Assembly: GCA_029215795.1 (NCBI GenBank)
Contig: JARDYH010000003.1
Span: 262,541,562-262,605,561, forward strand
Direction: 5' to 3'
From: Anniella stebbinsi
Lineage: Eukaryota; Chordata; Lepidosauria; Squamata; Anniellidae
DNA: 64,000 nt
In this document: positions 1-13,900 of the stretch, piece by piece
Numbering within the stretch: position 1 is the stretch's first letter
How the letters are laid out: each line of letters opens with the position of its first letter
Notes under the pieces: model-generated
Told to the model about the DNA's origin: nothing
What the model saw: only the letters and a program-made list of their open reading frames with translations
The model's database searches: none
Position numbers and translations under genes: made by a program

Positions 1-509
1 CATGTTATAAATCGCTCATTTAAAGAAGCCCACAGACAGCAATTGGTGCGGCAGATGAATGTATTGCCAACCAGCACTTAAATGGTAAGTGACATCTAAG
101 CTGCAATACTGAAAATAGTAAAAATGATTTATGCTATCCTATTAACTGATCTAAAGTATAAATTCCACTATCAACCCAATTCCACCACAAAAAGGGCCGC
201 CTCTCTATTTGCAAGACTGGATTTCAAAACTTTTAGAAAGCTTCCACCGGTGCCCATGGAGGCTTTTAAAAGTCTGGTTACAGCGAGAGAATGGCCCCAC
301 TATTTCACAGGACTTACAGCTACAGGTTTAATAAATAAATAAATAAATATGTATGTATATATGTATGTCAGTCTTTTAGTATAGTTTCTTGTCCAAACAC
401 AGAACAACAGGAAAAGGAAGAATTAAAACAGAGGTTTTTTCTTATAAAAATTAAGAGAGGAAAACAAGCTGAGCAATGTTTCCATCCCCACACCCTTAGC
501 AACACATAC
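1..509 (-). other. PSME4 intron 14, partial
   Basis: It holds a short TAAA repeat at about 329-349 with a TATG-rich tail, which may be the 3' tail of a decayed LINE on the plus strand. I see no exon here and nothing else recognisable. Confidence 0.6.
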
Positions 510-660
510 CTTAAATATTTCTTTTGAACACTGTGTGAGAATTGTGCTGAAAGTAGAAGACAGACCTAATTCCACTAAACTCTCTAAATGAGTCATCTTT
601 TCTGTTTCAGTCTCTTCTCTTGTTTGCTCAAGTGTGCTGCTGTCAATGAGCCCAAAACAT
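510..660 (-). CDS. PSME4: PSME4 coding exon 14, last exon seen in the window (residues 550-600)
   Basis: The acceptor is TGTGTAG|A after a T-rich stretch, and the donor TTTAAG|GTATGT. It is 151 nt and ends in phase 0. It encodes [40 protein letters not shown] and [10 protein letters not shown]. The frame does not continue recognisably in 1-509, so the next exon lies beyond the window. Confidence 0.95.
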
Positions 661-1175
661 CTACACAGTAAAAAAAAATCAAGAGAAAAGGGTTAACAAA
701 AACAGCACTGCCATTTTACAAGCTTTCCTGCAGAGGTCTGTATACACTGGTTAGATGCTATGATGTCTGCATAATATATTTTCCTGGCTTGTAGAGAATC
801 GTTCACCAAGTGACTTCTGGCAAGTAGAGAAGTGCTTCCAGGTGACCAGGCAGGGATCAGTACACACTATTTTCCCTCTAGTAAGCCATAAATTACTATC
901 ATAAGTAATGTGCAGGCAAGCAGGCTAGGAAAAAATGTTTGTGGGCTACAAATTTATTTGGGAGGCTGATAACTAGTGTTTGGTTTATTTTCAAAAAGGA
1001 TCTAAAAATCAAAGAGGTAGGAGAAATCAACCACACTAGAGAGTGCGTGCACTTCCTGGAGCCAGTCAGAGGAGAGGAAAGGAAAGGAGTTTCTCCATGC
1101 TCAAGACACACAAAAGCATCATGTTTTGGGGCTGCAGACTCCAAAGTATTCTTCCTATTATTAAAAAGTGAAACA

Positions 1176-1209
<34 letters not shown>

Positions 1210-3616
1210 GTGTGTGGCTAGAGTGGAACTTTGAAAAGCATTTATGTACTAATTTGGCCTGTGACTAATAGAAATGGGAGAAGAGCTGCTTTGGGAAGAA
1301 AGCTCAAGACAGACCTGCAGATTAAGGGACTAAATTGGGATACATGGGAAGGCCAAAAGAGCAGAGTTTATCAATTCACCAGCATATGAATATAAGAAAA
1401 GCCCTGCTGGATCAGACCAAGGGTCCATCTAATCCAGCATTCTGTTCACACAGTGGCCAAACAGCTGTCGGCCAGGGACCCACAAGCAAGACATGGTGCA
1501 ACAACACCCTACCACCCATGTTCCCCAGCAACTAGTATATACAGGCTTACTGTCTCTGATACTGGAGGTTACACTTAGCCATCAGGACTAGTAGCCATTG
1601 ACATCCTTCTCCTCCAGGAATTTATCCAACCCCCTTTTAAAGCCATCCAAATTGGTGGCCATCACCACATCTTGTGGTAGCGAATTCCATAGTTTAACTA
1701 TGTGCTGTGTGAAGAAGTCCTTCCTTTTATCTATCCTAAATCTCCCACCAATATCACCTTCATGGAATGACCCCATTGGGTTCTAGTATTATGGGAGAGG
1801 GAGAGAAATGTCTCGCTATCCACATTCTCCACATATTCAGCCTCCCTTCGCAACTTGCCTGTCCATAAACTGCAGTACAAAATCTTCAAATTCAGCAGTA
1901 GCAGAGCACAGTTCTCTCTCCACCTACAATTTCAAAGCACAAGAGAAAAACAAAGCTTTTATTCTTCTGCTCCTTCCAAATTATGATATCCTTATTCCAA
2001 GTTGCAGCCAGAAATTTTAGATCAATTTTATACGTGGTATAAAACTATTATGCCATCTTTAAGAGTTCTGCCCTCAGTTATCCATACTCCTCTTCTTACC
2101 ACATTCCCCATCCTTGCAAAAGAAGATACAGCTCCAAATCCTGCAAACACTCAAAATAGTGGGACTAGGATCAAGTAAATGTATAAAAGTAAGCAAAAGC
2201 ATGTACGGTATTTGCAAATTTGACCCATACAATTTGTTTCCCCACCCCCACCCCCCGCTTAGTATTTTTGGTTGCAAACAAAAGGCTATGATTCACTTTT
2301 CTTGTACCTTACTTATACAGAAGTCTCTTGCTCTTGTATATTTACATTTGAGCATCTTTTTAAGTAGTTCAACATGCAATAGCTTCTCACATAGAAAGTA
2401 TTTAAAACAAATAAAGGATTTCTCCATATGTGAGCTACAGGAGGGCTGCTGAACCTGCAGCCTGTGGGAGTAATCCGACCTCCACCACAGCCCAATCTGG
2501 CCCACACAACCTCTTCAGTTCCTCCAGGGGGCAAGGCTGAAGCTCCAAGCCCCAAGCCCAATGTCGTGTTTCCCAACAACCCCTCACTTTATTGGGAGAC
2601 AATAAAGAGGTCTGCCATGTAATCCACAAAGCTTTATTCAGGCAATAAACATCTCTTCCTACCTGAAGGGAGTCTAATTTTCTAGGAACTTTGCTCTAGG
2701 CAAGATTATGCAAACTAAGCAAGACAATTGTCCTTTCAAGAAAAAGGGAAAGTCCTTTTCTAGTACGCTTTAACTTCAGGGAGACTGGTTCTGAAGAAGC
2801 CTTTGGCGAGAAGCTAGCCAGGCCGGCCTTCTCTCCCCTTCCTTTCGCTCCGCCTGCTTTAGTCTCCGACGGATTCTCGGATCAGCTAGGCTTTCAGTGC
2901 CCTCCCCCTCGGAAGAACACTGATTCCCAGCTTGTGGGTTGTTTACACCCTCAGAGATAAAGGCTGGGGAAAGTTCATTCCAAGCTGGTGAAGAGCCCAT
3001 GAGAGACACCTCCCCCACTCCCCATACAGGCTGGTATGTTTCTGGTGCCGTCTCTTCTGCATCAGAATGACTCTGATTGATCGCTTCAAAATCCTACTCC
3101 CAGCCCAAGGGGAACAGGCTTAGTCACAACACCCAGGAGGACATCTCAGATTGGAGACAGCAGCAGGGATGGGACGGCCGGAGTCCCTTTCTCCATGCTG
3201 GGAAAGAACCACAGTTCTGTAACTCCTTCCAGCATAAAGAACAAAGAGATGATGTCAGAGGCAGAGCCACACCCCCTAACATTACCTGGCCTGCGGTGGG
3301 CCTGATGAGGAGCAATCCAGTGCCCCATCCCTAAACAGTTCTGCACCCCTGAGCTACAGGGCAATCAGCCATTTAACATCTTACCTCTGTGAGATCATTT
3401 CTTTCTTGTGGTACAGATGAACAATCTACTAAAGGCACGAGAGTAGAAAACGTTGCAATAAACTGGAATGTGATCTAATGGGAGATGCAAAGAAAGTTTC
3501 AGTGTACGTCAGTTGTACCAAAAGCTAGCATTAGAAGAAGAAGAAAAAGGTCATAAAGTTTGAGCAGTAAAATGTGAGCTAAATTAAAGGGTCAGTTCAA
3601 ATCTTGCAAACACCAT

Positions 3617-3648
<32 letters not shown>

Positions 3649-6600
3649 ACATTTTTATCCTGCCCTATAGCACAAGGACCTCAGGGTGGCATACAGATAA
3701 AATCATACCTATAAAATAGAACAATAAACATACAATTCTAAAACAAATTAAGCCATTAATACGTTAAAACCAATTCGAAATTTTAAAACAGTAAAATCCA
3801 ATTAGAGCAAGACAGTGTGCAGGCTGGTGGATTTATCCATTAAAGGCTTTGTTTAAAATCCATGTCTTAACCTGGCGCTGAAATGAAGCCACTGATGGCG
3901 CCAGTCAGGACTCCAGAGGGAGGGCATTCCACAGCCGGGGTGCCACAACAGAGAAAGCACTTCACTCTAAACCATGGTTAACTCAATGTGGATAAAGCAG
4001 GAATGAGCTGCAGCAAGCCTTGGGTTTGCCTGCATCCCCTCCCCTCTCTTCCACCAGTGCAGCCAAAAGGAGGAGTTTGGAAGTTTTCACTTCCACTTTT
4101 AGTTCATTCTCAGTTATGTTACAATACAAGCCATGAAACATGTACTCATTTTAGCACTAATATGTGGGCAAATCCCTTCACCCTTACAATGGTGCTAGGT
4201 CTGGAGGTCCTTGAAGGAGGAGACTGTGAAAGCCACGAGATGGGGAGGTAGCATGCAACAACCAAAATCAGGGATGGGCAGAACACGGCCCATGGACCAT
4301 ATGCTGTCCTCCAGTGTGACCCCACCCCACCCTTATTTTTTTTCCTATTTACTTGGACAAAAGGGAGGAAAGGTCACAAAATGGACAAATGCAGATTCAG
4401 TACAAGCTAAATTTGTCCATTCTAAGCTTCCATAACGTTGGGTATGATTTATGACTCCCCTCCCCTTTTTTGTTTTGCTGTGCAAGGGTGGCGATGGAGT
4501 GGAGTGCAGTCCGCAGCATATCCGGGGGGGGGAGGCTCCCCAGAACCCCCGAAGTTGCCCACCCTTGCCCTAGATTGAGGAAGGGTTGAAATATGGGAGG
4601 ACATATGGGGATGAAACTTTGAAGCTGTGGAAATCTGGAGCCATATTCTGAAGTGACCAAAGATAGATTTGATTGTGCCATAACAACCAACGCATAAAGG
4701 TGAATGTACTCACCATGCATTTGCTAAAGTCATTTGGATCCACACCAGGCAACGCTCTCATCAACAGAGGCAACATGTGCGTTGGACCTTCAGGAAATGA
4801 CTTGCCCCCAGATACCAGGCTACGAGCTACTCCAATTACACAGCTTAAGGTGGCTGTGAGTTGATGAGGTTCTGTTAATGTCTCCATTGCAGGGTATGTT
4901 CTATGTAATTTTTGTTGGGGGAGGAAATCAAGACAGGATTTTAAAAAGAAATCTTTGATGTATTCCTCACTACAGACAATCAGGTAAGCTCTCCTACCTA
5001 GATATGTAAAATACCACTCTTTGAAGCCCGTCAAGCCCAGAATTAGGTTTCAGTTCTTTTCTGAAATAATTATTTGTGCACACACTTCTTACATATCAGC
5101 CAACCCCATATTGCTATATTCACAGAATGATCAAGATACGTTCTTCATCATACAGGTTTGTGGCAGTGTTTTCTAGGGTGGATAAAACATAAAGGGAGGT
5201 TTCCATAAGCGATTAGAACCCAGAGACATTCAATAAAGCTGAATGGTGGAAGTTTCAGGGCAAACAAGAGGAAGTACTTCTCCACACACTGCACAGCTAC
5301 ACTGTGAAAATCACTACTCCCCCAAGATGTGGTGACAGCCATCAACTTGGAAGGCTTTAAAAGGGGATTAGACAAATTCATGGATGATACGGCTGTCAAT
5401 GGGTACTAGTCATGATAGGCATATACTACTATCAAGATGAGAGGCACCATGCCACTGAATTACTTTCAATGAGGAACAACAGCAGGTGAGGACTATTGCT
5501 CTCATTTCCTGCTTGTGGGCTCCCTAACAGATCTGGTTGACCCGTGAACTAAACGAGATGCTGGACTAGAGAGGTCTGTGGCCTGATCCAGCAGGGTTCT
5601 TCATATGTTCATTTCCCACAGAATAAAATAAACATCCCTGGTTGGCTTGCTGCTCCGGCGATTTGCTGATATCAGTAGGAGACCACAGCAGTATTGCTCA
5701 AGTTATGTAGAGTTGAAGTGTGGTGGGGGCCCATGCTCTGCCAAGCCCCCCCCCCTCCATTTTGCTCTGCATGACTGTGCATGAGAATTCCTCTTCTCCC
5801 TGGCAAAGCTCTACGTCCCCGCTACAAGGAGTAACTAGGTTATGCCAAGGAAAAAGGTCACCTTCCCATGAGCAGAAAATGTGAGAAGGAAGTAAAGCAG
5901 TGGCCTCAGAGAAGAATGGACCTATGTCTAGAAATCACAGCCTGCTTTCCAGTGCTCGCCCACCACCATTATGCAGCCCTGCCCACTTAGTGTGACAATG
6001 ATCTCTTATATTACATGATTTATATGACCCTATTCAGATGATACGCCAAGCCATGGTTAGGCCGCTAACCCTTTAGCAGCAATGGTTAGGTTATGTAGGT
6101 TAAGTTATGTAGCCATCACGGTTAGGAATGTTTCACACAACATACTAAGACATAAAGCTTAGCTCGAAACATTTAACCACAATGGCTTAATGTGTCATCT
6201 GAACAGAGTCACTATGATTTTGTATTTACTAGGACAATGTTTAAAAAGCTTTTAAGGGCGCAGTCTTTACGGGTGTTTTTTTTTAAGCTTTTAGGGGCCG
6301 CTCCCACTTGCATATTGCCTTTTTCACGACAACCCACCATTTTTAAAAAATATGGGTTGTCATTATGGGTGAACCAGCCCACTGTGTTTGTTCAACATCT
6401 TGGCACTCCGTGTTGGAAAGAAGGGATTAACATTACAGCAATTCACTTGCAGGAATTCTAACTAAATGTATATGTGTATGGTTTGATTGTATGAGAAATA
6501 TAGAGAAACAGAATGAAGACTGAATTTCAACCAAAAATTCTATTAGTTGTGCAATGCAACGTTCAATATCAGCCAAACAAAGTTATGTTGCATTTAGTCC

Positions 6601-9600
6601 TACTTGGGTCCATAGTAAAGACTTATGGAGAGGAAGGGTCATTGTAGTTTGGGAGATTTGCTGCTAATCCTATGTCTTGACTTTTGTTGGGGTTCTGACA
6701 GCTGTTTTTACTGATATTTTTAACTGTGTTTTGCAGATATTATATAAGATGCCACAAGGGAATATTTGGACCAGAATAACAGCATGGAAGTTTAAAAAAT
6801 ACATAAATAGCTAAAATAGGAGACTGCCACGTAAACTAAAAGAAGCAGGAAGATTGGCTATAAAACAGCACGCACCTGAACAAACATAAAAAGGAAATCC
6901 AATGTTCCCCAGCCAAACCTGAGCATTTCAGTTATAGAAAGGAAAACACTTTAGGAGACCTTTTCTTGGCCATCTAAAAACTAGATTCTAAATAACTTTT
7001 CCAGGGTCTACTAGTACTTACTTTTCAAGTACTGGTGGGATTACCAACTCAGGACGCATTAGTGCAAGGTTCTGCAGAGCCTGGGCTGCCTCTAGGCTTC
7101 CAGTTTTGCTGAACATTGCCAGCAGCACAGGTTGAATAATACATTCTACAAAGTCTGTTATGTCTTGGTCAGTAAGTTTATGGCTATCAGGCACGGGAGT
7201 AAGCCAAGTAATCTTCTTATAACGCTCACGATGCAATCTTCTCACAAAGCTACTGGGCAGCCGCTGAAGTAGCTTCATTAGCTTGTTCTGCCAGTGTACA
7301 GAAAAAAGGCAACAGAATCAAGTTCAATTAATTAGGAGTAAGGAAAGCAGCAAAAGCTATCTTTGTCCTCTCTATTTTTAGACTGTAAGTCCATTGGGAT
7401 ATGGACCTCTCAATCTTGTTCTCTATACAGCACCATGTACATAGATGGAATAATAATAATAATAATAACAACAACAACAACAACAACAACCATCTCAACT
7501 GCTTAAAATCACACTTAGTATGAACGCTGTTTTATAGAAAAATAGTTAAAGGAAACAGAGCACAAGATTCCACTTCAACACAAACAACTAGGATCTTGAT
7601 GACAGGAATAAAAAAGAGGGCGGGGGAAATGTATATATATATATCCTTACCAACCAGCGGCCATTATTTGAAGGGTGATAAAAAGATGCAATGCTTTTGA
7701 ATAACCCAGACAAATGTTTCTGTACAAGCTTGCTTGGTCCACCCTATCAAAAAACAGAGATAACAAAGTTATTTGATACAACCTCACGGAACGCTAACAA
7801 GGCCACAATGTGGTTTTCACATGCTCGATTCTAATGAGCCCACCCCTCAAAATTGTGGCCCCAAAATCTGAACTACAGAAGCTCCACTTTCAGAAATGCA
7901 AGGTTGGAGTGTATAGGTTCACTGCAGGGCAGCTGTTTCACAAGGCACCAAAGCTCTTACAAGCTAGTTGCACCGCATATAGGTTTTCTATCTAAAATTA
8001 TTTCTAGCCTGCCTTTAAGGTGTGTATCCAGTTAACAGCTTTTCCTGTTGCATAGGAAGCTCCCTTATACTGGGTCAGACCATTGGTCCATCTAGCTCAG
8101 TATTGCTGACACTGACGGGCAGTTGCTCTCCAGGGTTTCAGACAGGATTTTTTCCAAAACTACCTGGAGATGCCAGGAACTGGACCTGGGACCTTCTGCA
8201 TGCAAAGCAGGTGCTCTATCACTGAGCCACCAACCCTCCCCTACCACACCCCTCCCGTTAATTCACCCCCTACAAACAGCATTCCACAAATATTCCATTT
8301 GTTTAATATTACTTAAAACATGGTGAAAAGAACCCCCATCCTCATGCTAATCAATAATTCACAGGTTCTCTGAAACAGTTGGAAGGTACTATTTTATAAA
8401 CACACACGCACACAGAAAACAAAGGATACGCTCTCCCAATCATCGACAGGAGAGATCAATAGCCACATAGCAGAGAAGCCCAAACGAAGTTGACACTTCA
8501 CAGCATCCCTCTTGGTCAAGCTAAGTAAGTTCATCTGGCCCCAGGAGCCATGCCACATTATAATCAAGTTGTGGTAGAAGGTTTTCTAACATTTTCACTC
8601 AAAAAGGATAAAGTTCTTCTCGAGTATTGCAAAATCAGCAAAACCTTGGGGTTTTGTCATGTGACGCCCTGGGCATGCCAGTTCTTACTGCTACATGGTG
8701 CTGAATTGTTTATTTATTTATTTATTTATTTATTGCATTTTTATACAGCTGTATAGCCAAAGCTCTCTGGGCGGTTCACAAAAATTAAAACCATGACATC
8801 ATTTTAAGAAATATAAAACAAAACACAATATAAAAACACAAAATAACATATAATATAAAAACACAACCTATAATGGGATCTTTTTGTGTGGCAAGATATT
8901 TCCAGTGGCTGGGCCACTGTCTGGAGAATACAGTGGGCTCTCCTAAGAAGCTAGCCATTATTGATTTGATTGGAACCCCACCTTTCCACCAAGAAAATGA
9001 CACTCATGGCAGCCACCCCAGCTCTCATTAAACAGCACCCCTGTATTTGGTCCTGGGGCCAGCCAAAGTATTTATCAGCTAGAATAATGTAAGCACAATT
9101 GATTTAGAGATATGTCTATATATAACCGTATTGTCACACTGGCAACATACAGTAAACACGGATCGTTTGCAGGCTCGAATGCTAAGGTTTGGACAATTGG
9201 GGAAGGGGAGGAAGGGTGTATTGAAAATGAAAAGACACTACCATCATGGCTGTGATCCACATGACCGCATGCCCTACGTCATAAGCATTCGTCAGAAATC
9301 GTGGAACCAACACCTGGTTGCTCCCCACTGGAAGATTTAAACTTCGCAGTATTCTGGTAAATATCTGTAGAAAAGGGAATTCCATAATTCATCAAAGTGT
9401 GCTATAAATGACATGACATTTATATTTTATTTATTTATTTATTTCATCTTTATACTGCCCATCAGCCGAAGCTCTCTGGGCAGTGCACAATTATAAACGA
9501 CCTACATGAAAAACCAGGGAAAGCATGCGTAAAAAGGTATGTCTTCAGGAGGTGTTTAGAAGATGTAATGTTTTCTGCCTCCCGAACCGCACGAGGAAGG

Positions 9601-10936
9601 GTTTTCCAGAGGGTGGGTGCCGCTTCAAGGTTACGTGCTATCTGAGTACTGAGATACGCCAACGTAGCACCCTGACCCACGAAACAATCTGGCAGCAAAA
9701 AGCTTTACTAGAGGGGATTGTTGTTGGCACAGAGCTAGTGTGGTGCTTTCAGCATAGAACTCTTGGAATACGTTCGGAGGGAGAAACACGCTACAACTTC
9801 ACTTCATCAAACTATGCACTACCCTGTTTGGGTCACCGTGAAATGTCCCTCCATTTTTGTATGTTTTCCATTGCACAGCAGCATCACACCTCTACAGAAT
9901 GGTTAAGAACTTCTCACTGCTAGATGTACATCCCCATTCTCTTTCCCCCCCACCACACACACACACACACACACACCAGAATCTGGAAAGCATCTACATA
10001 AAATTGTTGAAGAAATAAAGTCATGCCATGCCACCAGGAATTATCCTTTCAAATCAGTCAAGTACTGCTAAAGAAAACCAGCTCTCTCAAGCAGTGGCCG
10101 CTAAAGCTCATTTTCCAGCTCCCAGCATTGCTGGGTACACAGAGAAGCTTGGCAATAGCTAATGTATTCCAAAAGAGTTTTAAAGCTATGGAACAAAATG
10201 TTATAATTAATTAAGACTTGAAATGCCTCAAGGTTCAGATTTTACAGAAATGATATAGGTTGGACCCTAAGAACAAGAGATCCTGGGGGTCATTAAAAAT
10301 TATAAGCCACAAACACTGGCAGAGGGTATGAAGGCTGGGCAAAACAGAGGGAGGAAGGGAACTGCTTCCTTAATCTCTTCCACCCCTTTCTCTGTACTCT
10401 CCTGTTCATCTCGCTTTCTTTCCCACCCCGTCACTCTCCTGCAGCCTTTGGGGATCGCAGGTGTCTTCAAGAGCTGTATTTGCCATAGCAGAAAACAGGA
10501 GTCTTAGTTTTTCTTATCATATTTTAAAGGAAAGAGGCAAGTGGTTCGGGAAGGAGAGAGGTACATATCATCTCCATTATAGAGAAAACCTTGAAATACA
10601 GTTGAGACTTTAAAAAACACAGAGGAAAAAATAGGAGGAGAAGGGAGAATAAGAAACCTTATTGTATTTGTTTGTTTGTTTGTTTATTACAGCTTTATAC
10701 TGCCCATCAGCCGAAGCTCTCTGGGCAGTGCACAATTAAAAACCATAAAAAATAACAATATGAAATTAAACATTAAAAAGTTTTAAAAAGCAGTGTAAAA
10801 CAAGCTACATTAAAAACCAGGGAAAGCCTGTGTAAAAAAGTATGTCTTCAGAAGGCATTTAAATGATGTAACGTTTTCTGCCTCTCGAACCGGGTGCCAC
10901 TACCCCTTAAAGTAAAAGAAATACAGGGCCAACACC

Positions 10937-10978
<42 letters not shown>

Positions 10979-13900
10979 CCTCTCTCTTTCTTTCTCTCTC
11001 TGATACACTATTCGTGAATCTCCATGAGGCATAAATGCTACAGGTGCTATCAATAAAGAAATGCTGAACTATAGATTCTATAGTATAGAATAGTCAAGCT
11101 GCTGTTTCTTAACATTGTTATTCCTTCTACTCATTATACATTACCTTTGGAATATAGGGATCCCAGTTGATGTAGCCTATGTTATCAGTGGCCAAGCGTG
11201 CAAAAAGGTTGACTAGATGCTGGAAAGAAAGAAAATCACAGACTACATCTTCATGACACAGCACACATTTTCAGTGCAAGATTTACTCTGGCTAACGGTA
11301 ACCATTTTTGCATTAACCTCAGTGCAGACATTAACACAAACACAATGGTGCAACTGAAAAGGGAAGGGAAAGAGTAGGGAGCTCCTGAAATCGCAACCAT
11401 AGCAAATTGAGAAACATTTTGTCTGCACCGGGCTAGAGAGGTAACACAATACAGATGTGAGAACTCCCAAACTCCCAAAGGGCCCATTGTGATGCTTTGC
11501 TTTTGAGACTTCTAACTAAATACAATTCAATGTTTATTGCAAACACAACAAGAGAAGCCTTTTCCCATACTGCATGATTGCCCGACATATTAAAAGGTGC
11601 TAACTGGATCCTGGGACACTAGTGTGATGTGAGAGAATTAGAAGTTACAGCAGTTACAACAACCCAGGTTTCAACTTTCAGCCTGGAAAAATGTCTGCAT
11701 TCCAAAAAGGCTATAAAAGGAAAATTGCACACAAGACAGCAATTAAACAAGTGTCCAGCAAACAAAACATGGGCTTGTTTACTCATTTGATGAGAGTCCT
11801 CAAATTACCCCAATCCTTCTTGGCACCACTATTTCTAGTTTAGTTATCACCATATCAACTCTATGGCAACCAGGAATACTTACCCCCTCCCATTGCGGAA
11901 GATTCTGAACTGCAACCCAGAGGCCTAGAAACTCCTCAATCCAGAGCCTGCAAGATAGTGAAATCAGGACCACAGGTTTATTATCATTGTGCCAAAATCA
12001 TATCCAGTTAATAAAAAAAAATTGTTCCCAATCTAATTGTCATTACCATCATCATCAATACTTGGCACTTATATAGCTCTTTGAACATGAAGGGACTCAC
12101 ACACATTATCTCGGTAAAACTTACACTAACATTATAATGTCGATATTATTAGTTCTGTTGCAGAGGGGAGGCTGATAGAGTAGCTCGCTTAAGTCCATCC
12201 AGAGAATTTGTGGCTGGTAAGATTTAAGCAAGGGGTTTCAGGGCACACAGTGCATACTTTTAGCCACTACGCCAGACCAAAGGCTGTTGTGGAAGGCTAG
12301 GCATCTTTCCTAATCCCGTACTGAATGTCCTTGAAAACATGGCCTGGAGAAAAATTGTTTAATCACTGTGACCTCCTATGCCTGAGACTGTTTCTCTCCC
12401 TGGCATTTTTCTCTCTCTTCCTACTCATATAACTTCTAAATCCACACATTGTATTTATACTGGGTAATTAAAAGGTGATTATTTTCTCAATGCTCCAGCC
12501 TCCCATTATTTGTGATCCACTATGGCTAGCATGTCACCATATCTGACAGAGCACAAGCACTGCACATCAAGGTATTTTGCCACAGTTTTGTCAAATGTGG
12601 TTATATCTGCCACTATTGCCCACAGAGAGTTGGAATCCACTGCATGGGGCTGATTGGTGAATCAGTCACTGTACATTCTGTCCCATCTGAAGGAAGAACT
12701 AAACCTGAAGAAAATTCAAAGGACAAAACACCTGTAAGCTAAGTGGAGAAACTACCATGGGGAGGACAAAGTTGATCTTCAGAGACCCCAAAAAGAGAAT
12801 GACCAGAAACCAAACACGTTACAAGAGGCTTTATATATCTTGTGCAAAGTTAGCTGTTAGCTTACACTTTATACAGGAGTATCACAATTTATGGAGCACG
12901 TTCATGGGGGAAAGTGCTTGACAATTACTGGTTTTGATCCCAAACAGCAGGAGGCCATGCATTCATTCCCTTTTATAGAGAGTCTGACATACCCAAAGCT
13001 ACTGAGGAAGCTCGTAGATTTGTACCCAGGGCTGGATGCCATATTTGTCAGTTGAGGACAAGCTTCTCAATAGCTACTGTCTAGGTTGCTTATGGCGAGT
13101 AAGTATGTGACCAGGCAGGGAACCTTTACAAAAGTTGGCTTTTTTTTCTTTTTAGGCCACAAATAGCTAGTGAAAGTATGTGTGGGTACAAATGAGCTAC
13201 TAACTATTTTGGGTTTATTTAAAATGTTGGTAGGTCACCTTTCCAGGTCAAATACTTCCAATATGCTTTTCAACATATACATTCACAATATAAAATCAAT
13301 AAAAGCTTGAAACTACAGAAAAATACAACTGATAAAAACAAGAGCCAATAGTAATTCTGATCCCAAACAGCATATAGTCCAACAAGAAGAGTACAATCAG
13401 ATAAATCAGATAGTTATAGACTACAGTAGCACCATATACACAGCAGTCCAAGAAAAGTCTCATTCAAGAAAAGGCAGATGTCTTTAGAGCCCACCTGAAT
13501 GCCTTCAATGATGGAGCATTATGTATTTCAATTGGATCAGAGTTCAATTGAAATACATAATGGTTTGCTCATCAAATTATCATTTTTGTATATTATATTT
13601 TTAAAGTATCGTTTATTCAGACATTAATTACAAATTTACTGAGTTCACTTTTAAAGTTTTCAAATATAATGATTTTATGAGAAAACCGCATTATATAACT
13701 TTAGGAACATAAAGGCTGCTTCCTTAACTTGGGGCCCTCCAGATGTTTTGGACTACGATGGCCAGCATTCCTGACCATTGGCCATCCTGCCTTAGGCTGA
13801 TAAGAACTGAAGTCCAAAACATCTGGAGGGCACTAGGTTGTGGAAGTCTGTTATAAAGCAATAAAGTGACTTTAAAATCTGAAAAGAGTACCTTTAAAAA

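Larger units (their letters stand above)
3475..4713 (-). other. PSME4 intron 11
   Basis: It contains an L2-like tail (3618-3966) and a hAT-type inverted-repeat element (4269-4567). The spacers show nothing further. Confidence 0.8.
4901..7021 (-). other. PSME4 intron 10
   Basis: It holds a CR1-type 3' end (5225-5620), a 185-bp inverted-repeat element (6026-6210) and otherwise unrecognised sequence. Confidence 0.8.
7744..9241 (-). other. PSME4 intron 8
   Basis: It holds a tRNA-derived SINE (8050-8237) and an L2-like tail (8709-8900). The other stretches are unrecognised. Confidence 0.8.
9365..11144 (-). other. PSME4 intron 7
   Basis: It contains two L2-like 3' ends (9422-9700 and 10660-10905), a CA tract (about 9953-9976) and an AT tract (10940-10975). 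The remainder is unrecognised. Confidence 0.8.

Noticed and set aside
124..342. A 72-codon plus-strand ORF ending in a TAAA repeat
   Set aside because: It may be a LINE 3' end but I could not match its residues to CR1 or L2, so I list only the repeat.
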